Assembly (NCBI GenBank): GCA_965237405.1
Contig: OZ250139.1
Coordinates: forward strand, 4,030,001 to 4,094,000
Direction of reading: 5' to 3'
DNA: 64,000 bases
DNA from: CAUZIB01 sp963663925
Lineage (GTDB): Bacteria; Acidobacteriota; Vicinamibacteria; Vicinamibacterales; UBA8438
The translations under genes were made by a program, and so were the position numbers. The notes under the pieces were generated by a model. It was given only the letters and a program-made list of their open reading frames with translations. It was not told the DNA's origin and did not search any database. This document shows positions 18,479 through 27,119 of this stretch, piece after piece. Position 1 is the first letter of the stretch. Every line of letters begins with the position of its first letter.

Positions 18479-18733
18479 GCAACCTCGGAGTACTGCAGCT
18501 GCCCTCCGCGCTTGCCGACGCCCACGGCCTCCCACGTGGCGATCGCTTCCGGCGTCAACCACAGGGTGACGTCGCCTCGCTGGACCAGTGCTCGGTCGTA
18601 CGCCGGCCAGTTTCCGACGCGGTATTTCGTTTTGTACCTGGGATGCACGCTCGACTTCACGTCGAGATCATGCCCCTTCGGCCGTCACGATGGCCAGGGC
18701 CACGACGAACACTTGTTTCCGCGCACCAACGCC
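18479..18733 (-). pseudogene. IS5-type element, 5' fragment on the minus strand
   Basis: The first 67 or so codons of the same transposase (MKSSVHPRYKTKYR..YSEVA) plus the outer inverted repeat ending at 18733. It abuts copy 1 tail to tail with no spacer; the rest of this copy is missing, which points to an IS-adjacent deletion. Confidence 0.85.
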
Positions 18734-18784
18734 GTGGCCAGGGCGAACTGATTGACCCAGTCATCCCTGCGATCCGGGATTCCA

Positions 18785-18967
18785 CCAGCCGACCCTCGAC
18801 TACGTCGCACGACGGACTGCTGGCGGCCGGACCACACGCGAGATCATCCGGTGCCTCAAACGCTTCCTCGCCCGCGAGATCTACCAGCGGGTCATGACAG
18901 ACTATCGAGCGCGCCAAGCAGACATCCAGGCCGCCTAAACGATCGTCTTGACATATAGGGGCGTCAA
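18785..18967 (+). pseudogene. IS110-type transposase 3' end remnant
   Basis: YVARRTAGGRTTREIIRCLKRFLAREIYQRVMTDYRARQADIQAA, then CTTGACATATAGGGGCGTCA, the right end of the IS110 family present in full at 45114-46199. Confidence 0.8.
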
Positions 18968-19173
18968 TGCCCGCCGCCGAAAAGGGATGGTCGCATGGAC
19001 AAATCGCCCTGTTAGTATTGCGACTCGCCTGTCTCGGTCTCGCCCCAGCTGACGGTGGCCTGGGAGCGCACCTGTTTCATGACCTGTGCCGGATGCTCGC
19101 GGGGCGTACCGCCTTGCTGGAGGACTACCCCGACTAGCGCTGGATCTGGACTCGTTTAAGGGGGCAGGTCAGT
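18968..19173. other. non-coding; IS3-like end at its right edge
   Basis: TTTAAGGGGGCAGGTCA near 19155 resembles the end of the IS3 element at 38843 (TTTTAGGGGGTCAGGTCA). No gene is seen. Confidence 0.4.
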
Positions 19174-19410
19174 CTAGCTTGCGATGGCGTTGCTTGGTCG
19201 CACCGAAACCAGGTCGTCATCGCTGACCGCCCGAATCTCGCTTGGCTTCAGCGTGACCAACGCCTGCGTGCGCCCTGAAGCCGCAATGAACTCCACTGCA
19301 ATGGCGTCGGGACCGCACACTTCGACAACCGTGCCAAGGTCGCCACGTCTGAGCGCGTGAGCCGCAAGGTCTCTGTCAAGCACAACCACTTCGAGCAATT
19401 GAGGACTCAC
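19174..19410 (-). CDS. DUF4926 domain protein
   Basis: A 78-residue protein. The GTG at 19410 is chosen because it overlaps the TGA of the DUF6883 gene in a GTGA arrangement and gives the usual DUF4926 start (LLEVVVLDRDLAAHALRRGDLGTVVEV). The fold is expected to be a small beta-rich SH3-like domain. DUF4926 proteins are often encoded directly downstream of DUF6883, and the tight coupling suggests a toxin-antitoxin or toxin-immunity pair. That role is inference. Confidence 0.75.
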   Translation of the reverse strand: MSPQLLEVVVLDRDLAAHALRRGDLGTVVEVCGPDAIAVEFIAASGRTQALVTLKPSEIRAVSDDDLVSVRPSNAIAS

Positions 19411-19787
19411 TTCGCGCCTCCTGGGTAAGCCGTTACGAATCTCGGATAATCTTCGCCGGTTTGAACCAGCCAAACACTCACCACGACGGCCGACGCGCCT
19501 GTGGGTCCCTTGAGCATAGCCCGAATTGTGAAGAACTGGCCGTGCGGTTCGAGCGAACCTGCCTCAGCCTCGCTGACTAGATGCTGCGCACGCAAGGCGG
19601 TGTCGAACTCAGACCAACGCTCGGCAACAAACCCCAATGCCGCAAAGAAGCGAGCCTTGAACCTGCCGATCGGATGAGTGGTCGATAGCAAGTAGCCGTG
19701 CAACTTCACTGGATCGATGACCGCCCGACCAGCATTCGGCAGCAACACGAATAATTCTAGTTCTTTCGGTGCCGTGAGCCTTCGCAC
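19407..19787 (-). CDS. DUF6883 domain protein
   Basis: A 126-residue protein with the DUF6883 pattern: PNAGRAVIDPVKLHGYLLSTTHPIGRFKARFFAALGF near the start, GQFFTIRAML in the middle and VVSVWLVQTGEDYPRFVTAYP at the end. The family occurs as stand-alone small proteins and as C-terminal domains of polymorphic toxins. It is the first gene of a two-gene unit with DUF4926. GC content is lower than in the adjacent IS sequences. No catalytic activity is proven for the family as far as I know. Confidence 0.75.
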   Translation of the reverse strand: MRRLTAPKELELFVLLPNAGRAVIDPVKLHGYLLSTTHPIGRFKARFFAALGFVAERWSEFDTALRAQHLVSEAEAGSLEPHGQFFTIRAMLKGPTGASAVVVSVWLVQTGEDYPRFVTAYPGGAK

Positions 19788-20164
19788 ACGCCTGACGCTC
19801 TCGCTTGAGCCGTGTGCCGCAACGACATGGTCACAGAAACAGAGAGGTGGGCCCAGAAATTCGGACAGCCTGAAGGTTCGTTTAAGGTGTATTCCGGTTG
19901 TTGATTATGCCACCTAGTTCCTTTAGCACTGATCGCCGGACCGTTGTCGCTGCCCACGCTTGGGAGGGGGCGTGCCTACGCCACAACGACAAGGGGGTTC
20001 TGGAAGCTGGCCCTTTCCGCCACCGATCTCGTCGCGTTAGACCACCCAGTTTACGTTGTCGTCGGCTCGTCAATTTAAGTACAAGTAAGGATTTAGAGGG
20101 TTCTCTTTCCCCGTGAATGCCATCACGTAAGCTCGGAAAAGCAATCCATGCCATATGGGCGCAC
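19788..20164. other. promoter side of DUF6883 and second 43-bp repeat
   Basis: No gene. Positions 19881-19923 hold the second copy of the direct repeat whose first copy is at 16336. Confidence 0.5.
19881..19923 (+). repeat. 43-bp direct repeat, copy 2
   Basis: TTTAAGGTGTATTCCGG to GTTCCTT, about 39 of 43 bases the same as 16336-16378; the pair brackets the IS5/IS110/DUF6883 block. Confidence 0.6.
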
Positions 20165-20265
20165 CTCAGCGGTCCACCACCGTGGTTTTCATCGCGGCGT
20201 CCACAAGCTCGCGCACGATCTCGGATGCGTCGGCCTTGGCCCCAGACTTGAGCGCTCGGCTGGGA
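20165..20265 (-). pseudogene. unidentified protein, C-terminal scrap cut by IS6
   Basis: The minus-strand frame reads KSGAKADASEIVRELVDAAM followed by KTTVVDR and a stop, and enters the IS6 element directly upstream. The helical ending looks like a real protein end, but the family is not recognised. Confidence 0.4.
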
Positions 20266-21090
20266 TGTGTTGCAACTTTTCAAAAGCGGCACGAGCGCGA
20301 TTGGTCGAGTCGGCCGGGCTCCGTCTCAAGCCGCCACCTCGAACAGGTTCTTGATGAACTGAATCTGTCGCCGAACATCCGAACCGCTCACCCACCTCGC
20401 TTGCCACTTCCGGATCATGTGCATAGCCTCGTAGCCTTGGATCGTTCGCCGCGCCGCCTGAAAATCACGAAACCCCTGCTTGGCTTTCACGCGTCGTTTG
20501 ATCGCTCGGTGATCCTGCTCTACGATGTTGTTTACGTATTGGACCGGTCGGTGGCGGCATCGGCGTCGCAGGATTCCTTCCTTTTTCATTCTGGCAATCG
20601 CAAAGCCGTAGAGACGTGCTCGGTCCGTGTTGATGACGCGGGGCCGAGGATGCGACGGATCAGTCAGCGCCTTGCGGAACAGGCGTGTGGCCGCCGCGGC
20701 ATCGCGCCACCCCGAGAGCACGAAGTCGATCGTAGCGCCAGCGGAATCGATGGTTCGGTAGAGGTAGCACCAACGGCCCCTGACACGAACGTAGGTCTCA
20801 TCGACACGCCAGGACCTATTGGTGGGCTTGAGATGACGGCGCAGCCGCTCCTCCAGTTCGGGACCGTCGTGCTGGACCCAGCGCCAGATGGTCGGGTGGT
20901 CCGCTTCCAGGCCGCGCTCGCGGAGCAGCTCTTCGACATCGCGGAACGAGAGCGAGTACCGCAGGTACCAGCGCACAGCGCAAAGAATCAGCGTGGGCTC
21001 GGTTTGTCGCCATTTGAAGATCGCCGGTCGAATGGCCTGCTTCATGATCTCTTCAGATTACCAGCCGCCGCTGGCCGAAGTTGCAACACA
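20266..21090 (-). mobile_element. IS6-family insertion sequence
   Basis: Ends TGTGTTGCAACTT at 20266 and AAGTTGCAACACA to 21090 form inverted repeats around one transposase. No 8-bp target duplication is visible, so at least one flank was rearranged. Confidence 0.8.
20326..21045 (-). CDS. IS6/IS26-family DDE transposase
   Basis: 239 residues, the usual size for the family. Motifs: SFRDVEELLRERGL and PTIWRWVQ in the N-terminal HTH region, then WRVDETYVRVRGRWCYLYR (first Asp), VINTDRARLY (second Asp) and YVNNIVEQDHRAIKRR (Glu). The frame is intact. IS6 elements move by replicative transposition and often mediate deletions, which suits the broken genes on both sides. Confidence 0.92.
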   Translation of the reverse strand: MKQAIRPAIFKWRQTEPTLILCAVRWYLRYSLSFRDVEELLRERGLEADHPTIWRWVQHDGPELEERLRRHLKPTNRSWRVDETYVRVRGRWCYLYRTIDSAGATIDFVLSGWRDAAAATRLFRKALTDPSHPRPRVINTDRARLYGFAIARMKKEGILRRRCRHRPVQYVNNIVEQDHRAIKRRVKAKQGFRDFQAARRTIQGYEAMHMIRKWQARWVSGSDVRRQIQFIKNLFEVAA

Positions 21091-21418
21091 ACTGTCGCTC
21101 GTGCTGTCGCGTCGGTTGATGCGAAACCTCTGCGCGGTTGTTCGCGTATCGGTCCGTGCGATGGGCGACGGACGGCATGACCGCTCGGTGCGCAGCCCTG
21201 TCGCTGCTCAGCTTGTCGGTGACTTCCGGCATGCACCCGCAGCCGGGGCCCTGGGCGTCCTCGTGTTCGGCCGCGTCGGCCCGCCCCGTCGCCACGTGTG
21301 CCACGATCGCGGGCCGGTTCGTATCTATGGCCCGTGCGTGAGCCGCGGCGCACAGGCGGGCGGTGTCCTGGCCACTGCCGCCCCCGGCCACGCGCCGGTG
21401 CGGAGGGGCCGTGCGCCT
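21091..21418. other. GC-rich stretch downstream of the integrase, no gene seen
   Basis: Both strands have open frames, but their composition looks like noise from high GC. No domain is recognised. Confidence 0.4.
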
Positions 21419-22444
21419 TTACGCGGTGCCGCGTCGCACGAGGCGGAGGGCCGGCGCGGTGCGCGGGGCGGCGGCGCGGGCCGGGTGGGGCCGCTGGCGG
21501 GCTGGCACCGCCTGCGCCTGCTGCGCCAGATAGGCGACGAGTTGGTCCCCGGCGTCGAGCAGTTCCTGCTCATGAATAATGTTGTAGCGGTCGAAGATGG
21601 CGCGGCTCTTGTGCCCGGTCAGGAGCATGGCGACGCGCTCGGGGACGTTCGCGCGGATCAGGTTGCGCGCGGCGGTTCGGCGGCAGTCGTGGAGGAAGCG
21701 GGTCGGCACCCCGGCCGCCTGACAGGCGGTGCGCCACGCCGTGCGCCAGCGCCGGACGGGGATGCCGTCGCGGTGGAAGACGAGCGGGCTGTCGGGGTCG
21801 CGGCGTACCCGCCGCCGCACCAATGCCTCGGCGATGGGTTGTGAGATGGGGAGGATGCGTCCCACCAACGTCTTCGAGCGAGCCGGCGAGAGCCGGATGA
21901 CGCCGCCGGCCTCGTCGATCTCGTCCCAGGTGAGGCCGAGGATCTCGTGCTTGCGCCAGCCGGAGTAGTAGGCGAGGTCGAGGATGTCCTGCCACGGGGC
22001 GGGCAGATGGGCGCGGACGGCGAGGTATTCGGGGTGCTCGAAGAAGCCCTGGCGGGGGGGATTCTCGCGGAGGCGGTCGGGGAAGCCGGGTACGGTGTCG
22101 AGCCAGCCCCAGTGGACGGCGAGCGTGCCCATGCGGTGGAGGGCCGAGGTCTCCCGGTTGATGGTGCCGGTGGCCGCCCCGGCGGCACGCCGGGCGAGTT
22201 GATACTGGCGGATCTGGTAGGTGGTCAGGGCGGTGGCCCGCGCGTCGCGACCGAAGAACGCGGTGAGATGGGCGGTCCGGCCGCGAGCGGTGCTCTGGGA
22301 TCGGAACTGCCGGACCTGATAGTCCTGGAGGTAGGCGTCGCTGAGATCTCCCAGGGTCGGTCCCTGGGGGCCGAACGTGCGCGGTGACGGTGCCGCGCGG
22401 GGGGCACCGGGGGTGGCGGTCGAGCCGGTTTCGTGCGGGGTCAT
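21419..22444 (-). CDS. tyrosine recombinase/integrase
   Basis: A 341-residue site-specific recombinase. ATG 22444 is chosen because AAGGAGG lies about 10 bases upstream; the frame is open further upstream without such a site. An N-terminal SAM-like core-binding domain (LGDLSDAYLQDYQVRQ..) precedes the catalytic domain with Arg in YYSGWRKHEIL, H-x-x-R in FLHDCRRTAA, His in LTGHKS and the nucleophile Tyr in FDRYNI. All residues of the catalytic set are present. With the terminase and methyltransferase genes it defines a phage-like integrated element; its att site may be the tRNA-Arg fragment near 28.7 kb or the tRNA-Leu fragment near 10.7 kb. Confidence 0.88.
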   Translation of the reverse strand: MTPHETGSTATPGAPRAAPSPRTFGPQGPTLGDLSDAYLQDYQVRQFRSQSTARGRTAHLTAFFGRDARATALTTYQIRQYQLARRAAGAATGTINRETSALHRMGTLAVHWGWLDTVPGFPDRLRENPPRQGFFEHPEYLAVRAHLPAPWQDILDLAYYSGWRKHEILGLTWDEIDEAGGVIRLSPARSKTLVGRILPISQPIAEALVRRRVRRDPDSPLVFHRDGIPVRRWRTAWRTACQAAGVPTRFLHDCRRTAARNLIRANVPERVAMLLTGHKSRAIFDRYNIIHEQELLDAGDQLVAYLAQQAQAVPARQRPHPARAAAPRTAPALRLVRRGTA

Positions 22445-23018
22445 GGGCTGGGTCCCTCCTTGGTGGCAGCCGCGGGCAGACGGCGTTCGTCCACATTCGC
22501 TCTGGTGGGCCGCACAGGCAAGCGGAATGTGCGACGGCGACGGGACGGCGATGTGTGGGGAGCCACGAGTGGCGGCCGAGTGCACCTTGACGGAGCGCGA
22601 ATTCAGCCGGTGCTCCCGCCCCACCGTGCGACCCGGCAGGACCGCGAACGACGCGCGCGACCACGGCGACGGCTCCGACACTCGCCCGCGCGGCTGCCGG
22701 CCGAGCGGCTCGCTGACCGAGACCCGCGTCCGCGACTGGCCGTACTGGCCGGAACGGTTCGACGGGTCGGCGGACCAGACCATGAACCCATGCCCGCTGG
22801 ACGGGACCGACCAGCGGGCCAGGCACGTCCTCGCCGCGTGCGTCGAGCCAGACGGACCGGCCGACGCCGATGGCGATCAGGCCCTGGTCATCGACGATGC
22901 GCGCCACCCGACCTTACGGTGTGCGTGGGGCCACGCGAGAGCGTGGGCGGCACGGGCGGCGTCGTGTCGCGCGAGCGGACGAAACCCGGGGACGGCGACC
23001 CGATTGGCGCACGAGCGG
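22445..23018. other. GC-rich gap between integrase and DinB, no supported gene
   Basis: Long open frames occur in several frames, as expected from the base composition, but none resembles a known protein. It presumably holds the integrase promoter. Confidence 0.4.
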
Positions 23019-23534
23019 TCAGGAGCCGGCCAGGATCTTGGCGGTCGAGATCGCCTGCCCCGCGTGGCGCGTGCTGTGCTCGGCCGCGTGGAACAGGAGG
23101 CCGAGCGTCGTCGTCGGCAACTCGGCCCGCCCGACTGTACGTGCCGTCAGCAGATCGTCGCGGGTGGTCGTGCGAAGCTGCTCGAGTGCCCGCTCGATCG
23201 ACGCGTTCATGTCGGCGGCCATGTCGGCGAGCGACGGCGCCGGATCGACGAGGTCACCTTCGGCACGCATTGCCGCCTTCTGCGTGTCCGACAAGGCCTC
23301 GCCACGAGCATAGGTGAAGAGCCGGTCGAGCGCGCCACCGAGGTGCCGCACGTGGAACCCGATCGACGCCGCTCCGCCGGGACGTTCCCAGGTGTGTTCG
23401 GCCAGCACGCGGGCGACCAAGTTCTCGATGTCCTCGCGGACCTGGATGAGTGCATGCACCACCGGCATCAGGAGCGGTTCGAAGCCGTCGACGGGGCCGC
23501 GCAGCCAGGGTTCGGGTTGGGTCAGGGTCGTCAT
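23019..23534 (-). CDS. DinB-family protein
   Basis: 171 residues from ATG 23534, which follows GAGGAGCCCG. It is a four-helix DinB-like protein: the pattern SIGFHVRHLGGALDRLFTYA contains a metal-ligand histidine, and LLFHAAEHSTRHAGQAISTAKIL contains two more, so the three-His metal site of the family is present. DinB-like proteins include thiol-dependent transferases (bacillithiol or mycothiol type); the substrate here is unknown. It lies between terminase and integrase, so it may be cargo of the phage-like element. Confidence 0.8.
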   Translation of the reverse strand: MTTLTQPEPWLRGPVDGFEPLLMPVVHALIQVREDIENLVARVLAEHTWERPGGAASIGFHVRHLGGALDRLFTYARGEALSDTQKAAMRAEGDLVDPAPSLADMAADMNASIERALEQLRTTTRDDLLTARTVGRAELPTTTLGLLFHAAEHSTRHAGQAISTAKILAGS

Positions 23535-23720
23535 CGGGCTCCTCGGTGATCCGACTATGCCTATAGTGTCGCATGGTGGCGTCGCCCCGAGGGCTGGCGC
23601 GGCGGATCGCGACATCCTGGCCCTCGTGGCGACGGCAGGTGCAGGACCTCGATATGCCGTCGAGCGTGGCCCCGGGTGCCCCGCCCGCGCTCCCGCCTGG
23701 GTCTGCGCATGGCCGTGGCG

Positions 23721-25154
23721 TCAGAGCGTGACCCCGTAATCGCCGGGGGCGCGGGCTTCACGGAAGGCGTGGTACGCGAGCGCCATGGCGACGACGGTAT
23801 CGGGGGGATGGCCGGAGCCGAAGACGTCGTCGACGCGGCAAAACCGATGCTCGGTGTAGAAGGGTTCCACGCGTGGGGCCGTGATCTCGTGGCGCTCGAT
23901 GGCCGCGAAGTAGTCGATGAAGAGATCGCGGCGGCGGTGCCCCACCATGTCGACATCGAGGATGGGGGCGGTCACGTATTCGCCGACCACGCGGCCGCCG
24001 CCGGTATGGTCGTGCGCCGCGCCGCCCGGATAGCGGGCCATGCGGTCGTTCAGGACAGCGATCATGACCGGCCACGGCCGTCGGCGGGAGCGATACGCGG
24101 CGACGAGGGGGAGCGGCCGGACGTCGCAGCGGAGTGTCGCGATCACGGTGTAGTCGACGGCCTGGCCCCAGTCCGCACCATGGGCATAGTAGGCCTCGGC
24201 CGCGTCGGCTGGCGCCGCGCCCTCCCACCCCTGATCGAGCTGGGCGGCGCGTGCCGTGCCCCGCTGCGGATCAAACATCCAGTCGACGGCCTTCGAATCG
24301 ATCGCCCGCCCTTCGGCACTCGGCTCCTGGAGGTCGTACTCGCTCAGCCACGTCTGCTCCGACACCTCGGCGCGTTTGCGATCGACCTGCGCCTGGGTCA
24401 GCCACCCGTGGGGTTCGAGCGTGTCCCGATAGCACCACAGGTAGACGGGCCAGCCCCGGGCGGCGGCGCGTTGGAGCACCGCGGTCATCGTGCCGTCGGG
24501 GTGCTGATGCGTACTGCTGATGACCGTCTGGGCCTGCACGCCCGCCCGGTCCATCGGCTGACCGTGCGCGGCGTCGAGCACCGCCAGCAGCATCTCATCG
24601 GCTTCGTCGATCCGGAGGCGCTGCGGGTGCGGCCCGCGCACGGCGGTTTGGGAGGCGGGCAGGGCCGTGATCATGTTGCCCCACACGAAGCGGGTTCTCC
24701 GCACAGCGGGGGGACTGTCGAGGAGGTCGCGCGGCGCGCGCGGGCTGCCCCACAGGCGCGTCATCACCTCCAGCACGCGTTCCGACTGCTGGGCCGAGCC
24801 CCCGAGCACGGTGACGTCCGCCTGGAGCGTGATGGCCTCGGTCAGGGCCAGGAGCGCGAGCAGCGTGGACTTGCCGCCGAAGCCGCGCGACGCTTTCCAC
24901 ACAGCCACGTCCGCGCGGCTGAAATAGGCATCACAGAAGGCCTGCGCCGGCGCCACGTGCTCGGGGCAGCAGGCCACCGCAGGAATGCGGACGCCAAACG
25001 TCTCTTCGACAAAGGCGAGGAGGTCGCGGTCGGTCCCCGTCGGGACGCGTCGGCGTTGGCGTTCGACGCGGACGGCCGCCGGGTTACTGAGGATCGTCCT
25101 GAGGGTCTCGCGGCTGGGTAAGGTCGGCATGGATGCGCTCCAGGGTCTCGTCAC
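23721..25154 (-). CDS. phage terminase large subunit
   Basis: A 477-residue protein, or 469 if the internal ATG at 25130 is used. The ATPase part has a Walker A-like WKASRGFGGKSTLLALL (about 84-100), a Walker B-like RLRIDEADEML (about 180-190) and the coupling-type VISSTH. The C-terminal half carries an RNase-H-like nuclease region with AHGADWGQAVDYTVI (acidic residue) and later FIDYFAAIE. In a phage it would package DNA into proheads. The first bases overlap the end of the small subunit gene, so the genes form an operon: methyltransferase, small subunit, large subunit. No portal or capsid gene follows. Confidence 0.82.
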   Translation of the reverse strand: MTRPWSASMPTLPSRETLRTILSNPAAVRVERQRRRVPTGTDRDLLAFVEETFGVRIPAVACCPEHVAPAQAFCDAYFSRADVAVWKASRGFGGKSTLLALLALTEAITLQADVTVLGGSAQQSERVLEVMTRLWGSPRAPRDLLDSPPAVRRTRFVWGNMITALPASQTAVRGPHPQRLRIDEADEMLLAVLDAAHGQPMDRAGVQAQTVISSTHQHPDGTMTAVLQRAAARGWPVYLWCYRDTLEPHGWLTQAQVDRKRAEVSEQTWLSEYDLQEPSAEGRAIDSKAVDWMFDPQRGTARAAQLDQGWEGAAPADAAEAYYAHGADWGQAVDYTVIATLRCDVRPLPLVAAYRSRRRPWPVMIAVLNDRMARYPGGAAHDHTGGGRVVGEYVTAPILDVDMVGHRRRDLFIDYFAAIERHEITAPRVEPFYTEHRFCRVDDVFGSGHPPDTVVAMALAYHAFREARAPGDYGVTL

Positions 25155-25695
25155 TGAGTTGGAGGAGTGGCGGCAGGTCCGTCTGCGGCCGTGGATCCGA
25201 TCGCCCGGCGGACGACGTCGACCCGGTCAGCCCGAGCAGGTCCGCGAGGGCCTCTTCGGCCTTGCGGGCCTGATCGAGCATCCGGGGATCGGGATGTTCG
25301 TCGATGACGACGTCTTGTGTGACAACCGGGGTGCCGTCAGCCCGGGCGCCCTTGGTCTGGCGCCGCCGGACCCGCCCCTGTTTGCTCTGCTCCCAGCCCC
25401 ATCGTCCCTCGCGGCTGAGGTATTCCAGGTGGCGCGTGCCTCGCATCTTGAGGTACGCGACCTGGTCGGCCACGACCCGCAGGGCGCGCTCGTCGACCCG
25501 ACGCAGGATCTTCGAGACCGCCGCTTGGGTGATCCCGAGGTGGTCCGCGATCGCCTCCTGCCGCCAGCCTTGCTCGGTCAAGGTGAGGACCTGGTGCTCG
25601 CGCTGCCGAATCACGCGCCGCGGCTCGGCGCCGCCCTTCCCCCCACGGGAGGTCCGGCGCGGTGGGCGCGGCGGTTTGTCCGCGCGGTCACGCAT
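25084..25695 (-). CDS. phage terminase small subunit-like HTH protein
   Basis: A 203-residue protein with a basic N-terminus and a clear helix-turn-helix (LTLTEQGWRQEAIADHLGITQAAVSKILRRVD, about residues 37-69), followed by a charged helical segment. Its position directly before the large terminase, with overlapping ends, supports a role in recognising packaging-site DNA. It overlaps the methyltransferase gene by 8 bases. An alternative is a regulatory HTH protein. Confidence 0.72.
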   Translation of the reverse strand: MRDRADKPPRPPRRTSRGGKGGAEPRRVIRQREHQVLTLTEQGWRQEAIADHLGITQAAVSKILRRVDERALRVVADQVAYLKMRGTRHLEYLSREGRWGWEQSKQGRVRRRQTKGARADGTPVVTQDVVIDEHPDPRMLDQARKAEEALADLLGLTGSTSSAGRSDPRPQTDLPPLLQLSDETLERIHADLTQPRDPQDDPQ

Positions 25696-27031
25696 CGGAT
25701 CCTCCGGTCGCCCGCCGCCGGGCGGGTAGGGCGCGCGCGCGCTGGCCGGTGAACGCTTCCCAGCGCGTGCGGGTGACGTGGATGTACTGCGGGTCCAGAT
25801 CCATGGCGACGCACGTCCGCCCCGTTTTTTCCGCCGCGATCACCGCGGTCCCGCTGCCGCAGAACGGGTCGTAGAGGGTGTCACGCGTGGTGGTGTGGTG
25901 GAGAATCGGCCGCTCCCACAGCCGGACGGGCTTCTGGGTGCCATGGCCACTCACGGCGTTCTCGCCGTCCCGTGAGCCGCCGAACGGGTTGAGATTGGGG
26001 ACGTCCCAGACGGTGGTCTGTCGGCGATCCCCCTGCCAGTGCGAGGGGCGCCCCTTCCGTACCGCATACCAGCAGGGCTCATGGGCCCAGTGCATCTCGC
26101 CGCGGCTCAGGGCGAAGTGTTGTTTGACCCAGATGACCTGGCTCCGGAGCGCGAAGCCCGAGGACTGGAGGGCCGCGGCGACGGGGCCCGCGAAGAGGCC
26201 CGCGTGCCACACGTACGCGACGTCGCCGCCGAACAGCGCAAAGGCCGCACGCCAATCCACCCGGTCATCGTTGGCGACGCGGCCCACGGCGGTGCGCTGG
26301 CGCGGATCCATGCGGTGGCGCCAGGCCGGGTCGTACGCGACGCCGTAGGGCGGATCGGTCACCATCAGCCCGGGGACCTGTCCCTCCAGGAGGTGGTGCA
26401 CGTCCGCGGGATCGGTGGCATCACCGCAGAGCAGGCGGTGCCGGCCCAGCGCGAAGAGATCGCCCCGCACGATGTCGGTGGCGCCGGGGGTGACAACCGC
26501 GTTCTCGTCGGTCTGCCCGCCCTGGGTGCCCTCGCCGAGGAGCCGTTCGAACTCCTCGGTGGTCCAGAAGAGACCGAGATCGAGCCCGTCCGCCTGGAGC
26601 TGCTGCAGGATCGCGGGATCCCAGTCGAGGTCGAGTTCGCCGACCCGGTTGTCGGCCAGCGCCAGTTCCTGGGCACGGGGGTCGGTCCGCGCATCCAGAT
26701 CCACCCGCTGCACCACGACGAGTGTCTCGCCGGTGGTGGGCACCACCGTGATCGGGAGCCCCAGGTGCTTGGCCTGTTCCACGGTCTTGTGCCCCCCCAG
26801 AATGCGCCCCCGCCTGTCGATCACGATGGAGCGTCCCGCGCCGTAGGTATGCAGGCTGCGCCGCAGGGCCTCGCGGCCCCGATCCGTCCCGCGATTGGCG
26901 TTGAGGGGATCGGGCTGCAGATCGTCCAACGAGTGAATCAGCGCGGATGGCGCCAGACCCGACGCGTGGGACGCTGGCTCGCGCCCGGCTTCGGCGTCGT
27001 GCGGTCGCGATGAGGGGGGTCGTCGTGGCAT
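25688..27031 (-). CDS. ParB-like domain plus N4/N6 DNA methyltransferase
   Basis: A 447-residue fusion. ATG 27031 follows AGGAGGAGCACACG. Residues about 28-150 form a ParB/sulfiredoxin-like domain (LQPDPLNANRGTDRGREALRRSL, IVIDRRGRILGGHKTVEQA). From about 180 comes an N6_N4 methyltransferase with motif IV DPPYGVAYD near 228 and motif I DPFCGSGTAVIAAE near 396, the beta-class order. It would methylate adenine or cytosine amino groups in DNA. Such fusions are common in phages directly upstream of terminase genes. No cognate restriction enzyme is adjacent, so it is probably for phage DNA protection or regulation. Confidence 0.88.
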   Translation of the reverse strand: MPRRPPSSRPHDAEAGREPASHASGLAPSALIHSLDDLQPDPLNANRGTDRGREALRRSLHTYGAGRSIVIDRRGRILGGHKTVEQAKHLGLPITVVPTTGETLVVVQRVDLDARTDPRAQELALADNRVGELDLDWDPAILQQLQADGLDLGLFWTTEEFERLLGEGTQGGQTDENAVVTPGATDIVRGDLFALGRHRLLCGDATDPADVHHLLEGQVPGLMVTDPPYGVAYDPAWRHRMDPRQRTAVGRVANDDRVDWRAAFALFGGDVAYVWHAGLFAGPVAAALQSSGFALRSQVIWVKQHFALSRGEMHWAHEPCWYAVRKGRPSHWQGDRRQTTVWDVPNLNPFGGSRDGENAVSGHGTQKPVRLWERPILHHTTTRDTLYDPFCGSGTAVIAAEKTGRTCVAMDLDPQYIHVTRTRWEAFTGQRARALPARRRATGGSDA

Positions 27032-27119
27032 CGTGTGCTCCTCCTGTTCTGTCCCGAGTTGAGACCACAAGCGTAAGGGAGCACGGAGAGTCAGTATAGC
27101 TATCGAATATGATTTCACT
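27032..27119 (+). promoter_or_regulatory. divergent promoter region, possibly leaderless toward the right
   Basis: Between the methyltransferase (leftward) and the gene at 27120 (rightward). A TATGAT box at 27108-27113 sits so that transcription would begin at or next to the ATG at 27120, and no ribosome-binding site is seen, so the rightward mRNA may be leaderless. No good -35 box was found. Confidence 0.4.

Noticed and set aside
17785..18660. Long minus-strand frame across the IS5 copy (also seen at 43400-44362 and 57467-58255)
   Set aside because: It is an antisense shadow of the IS5 transposase joined to adjacent IS sequence; it appears only because the GC-rich transposase has few stops on the other strand.
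21570..22907. Long minus-strand frame overlapping the integrase
   Set aside because: The composition (Arg/Pro rich, no domain) and full overlap with a clear integrase mark it as a shadow frame.
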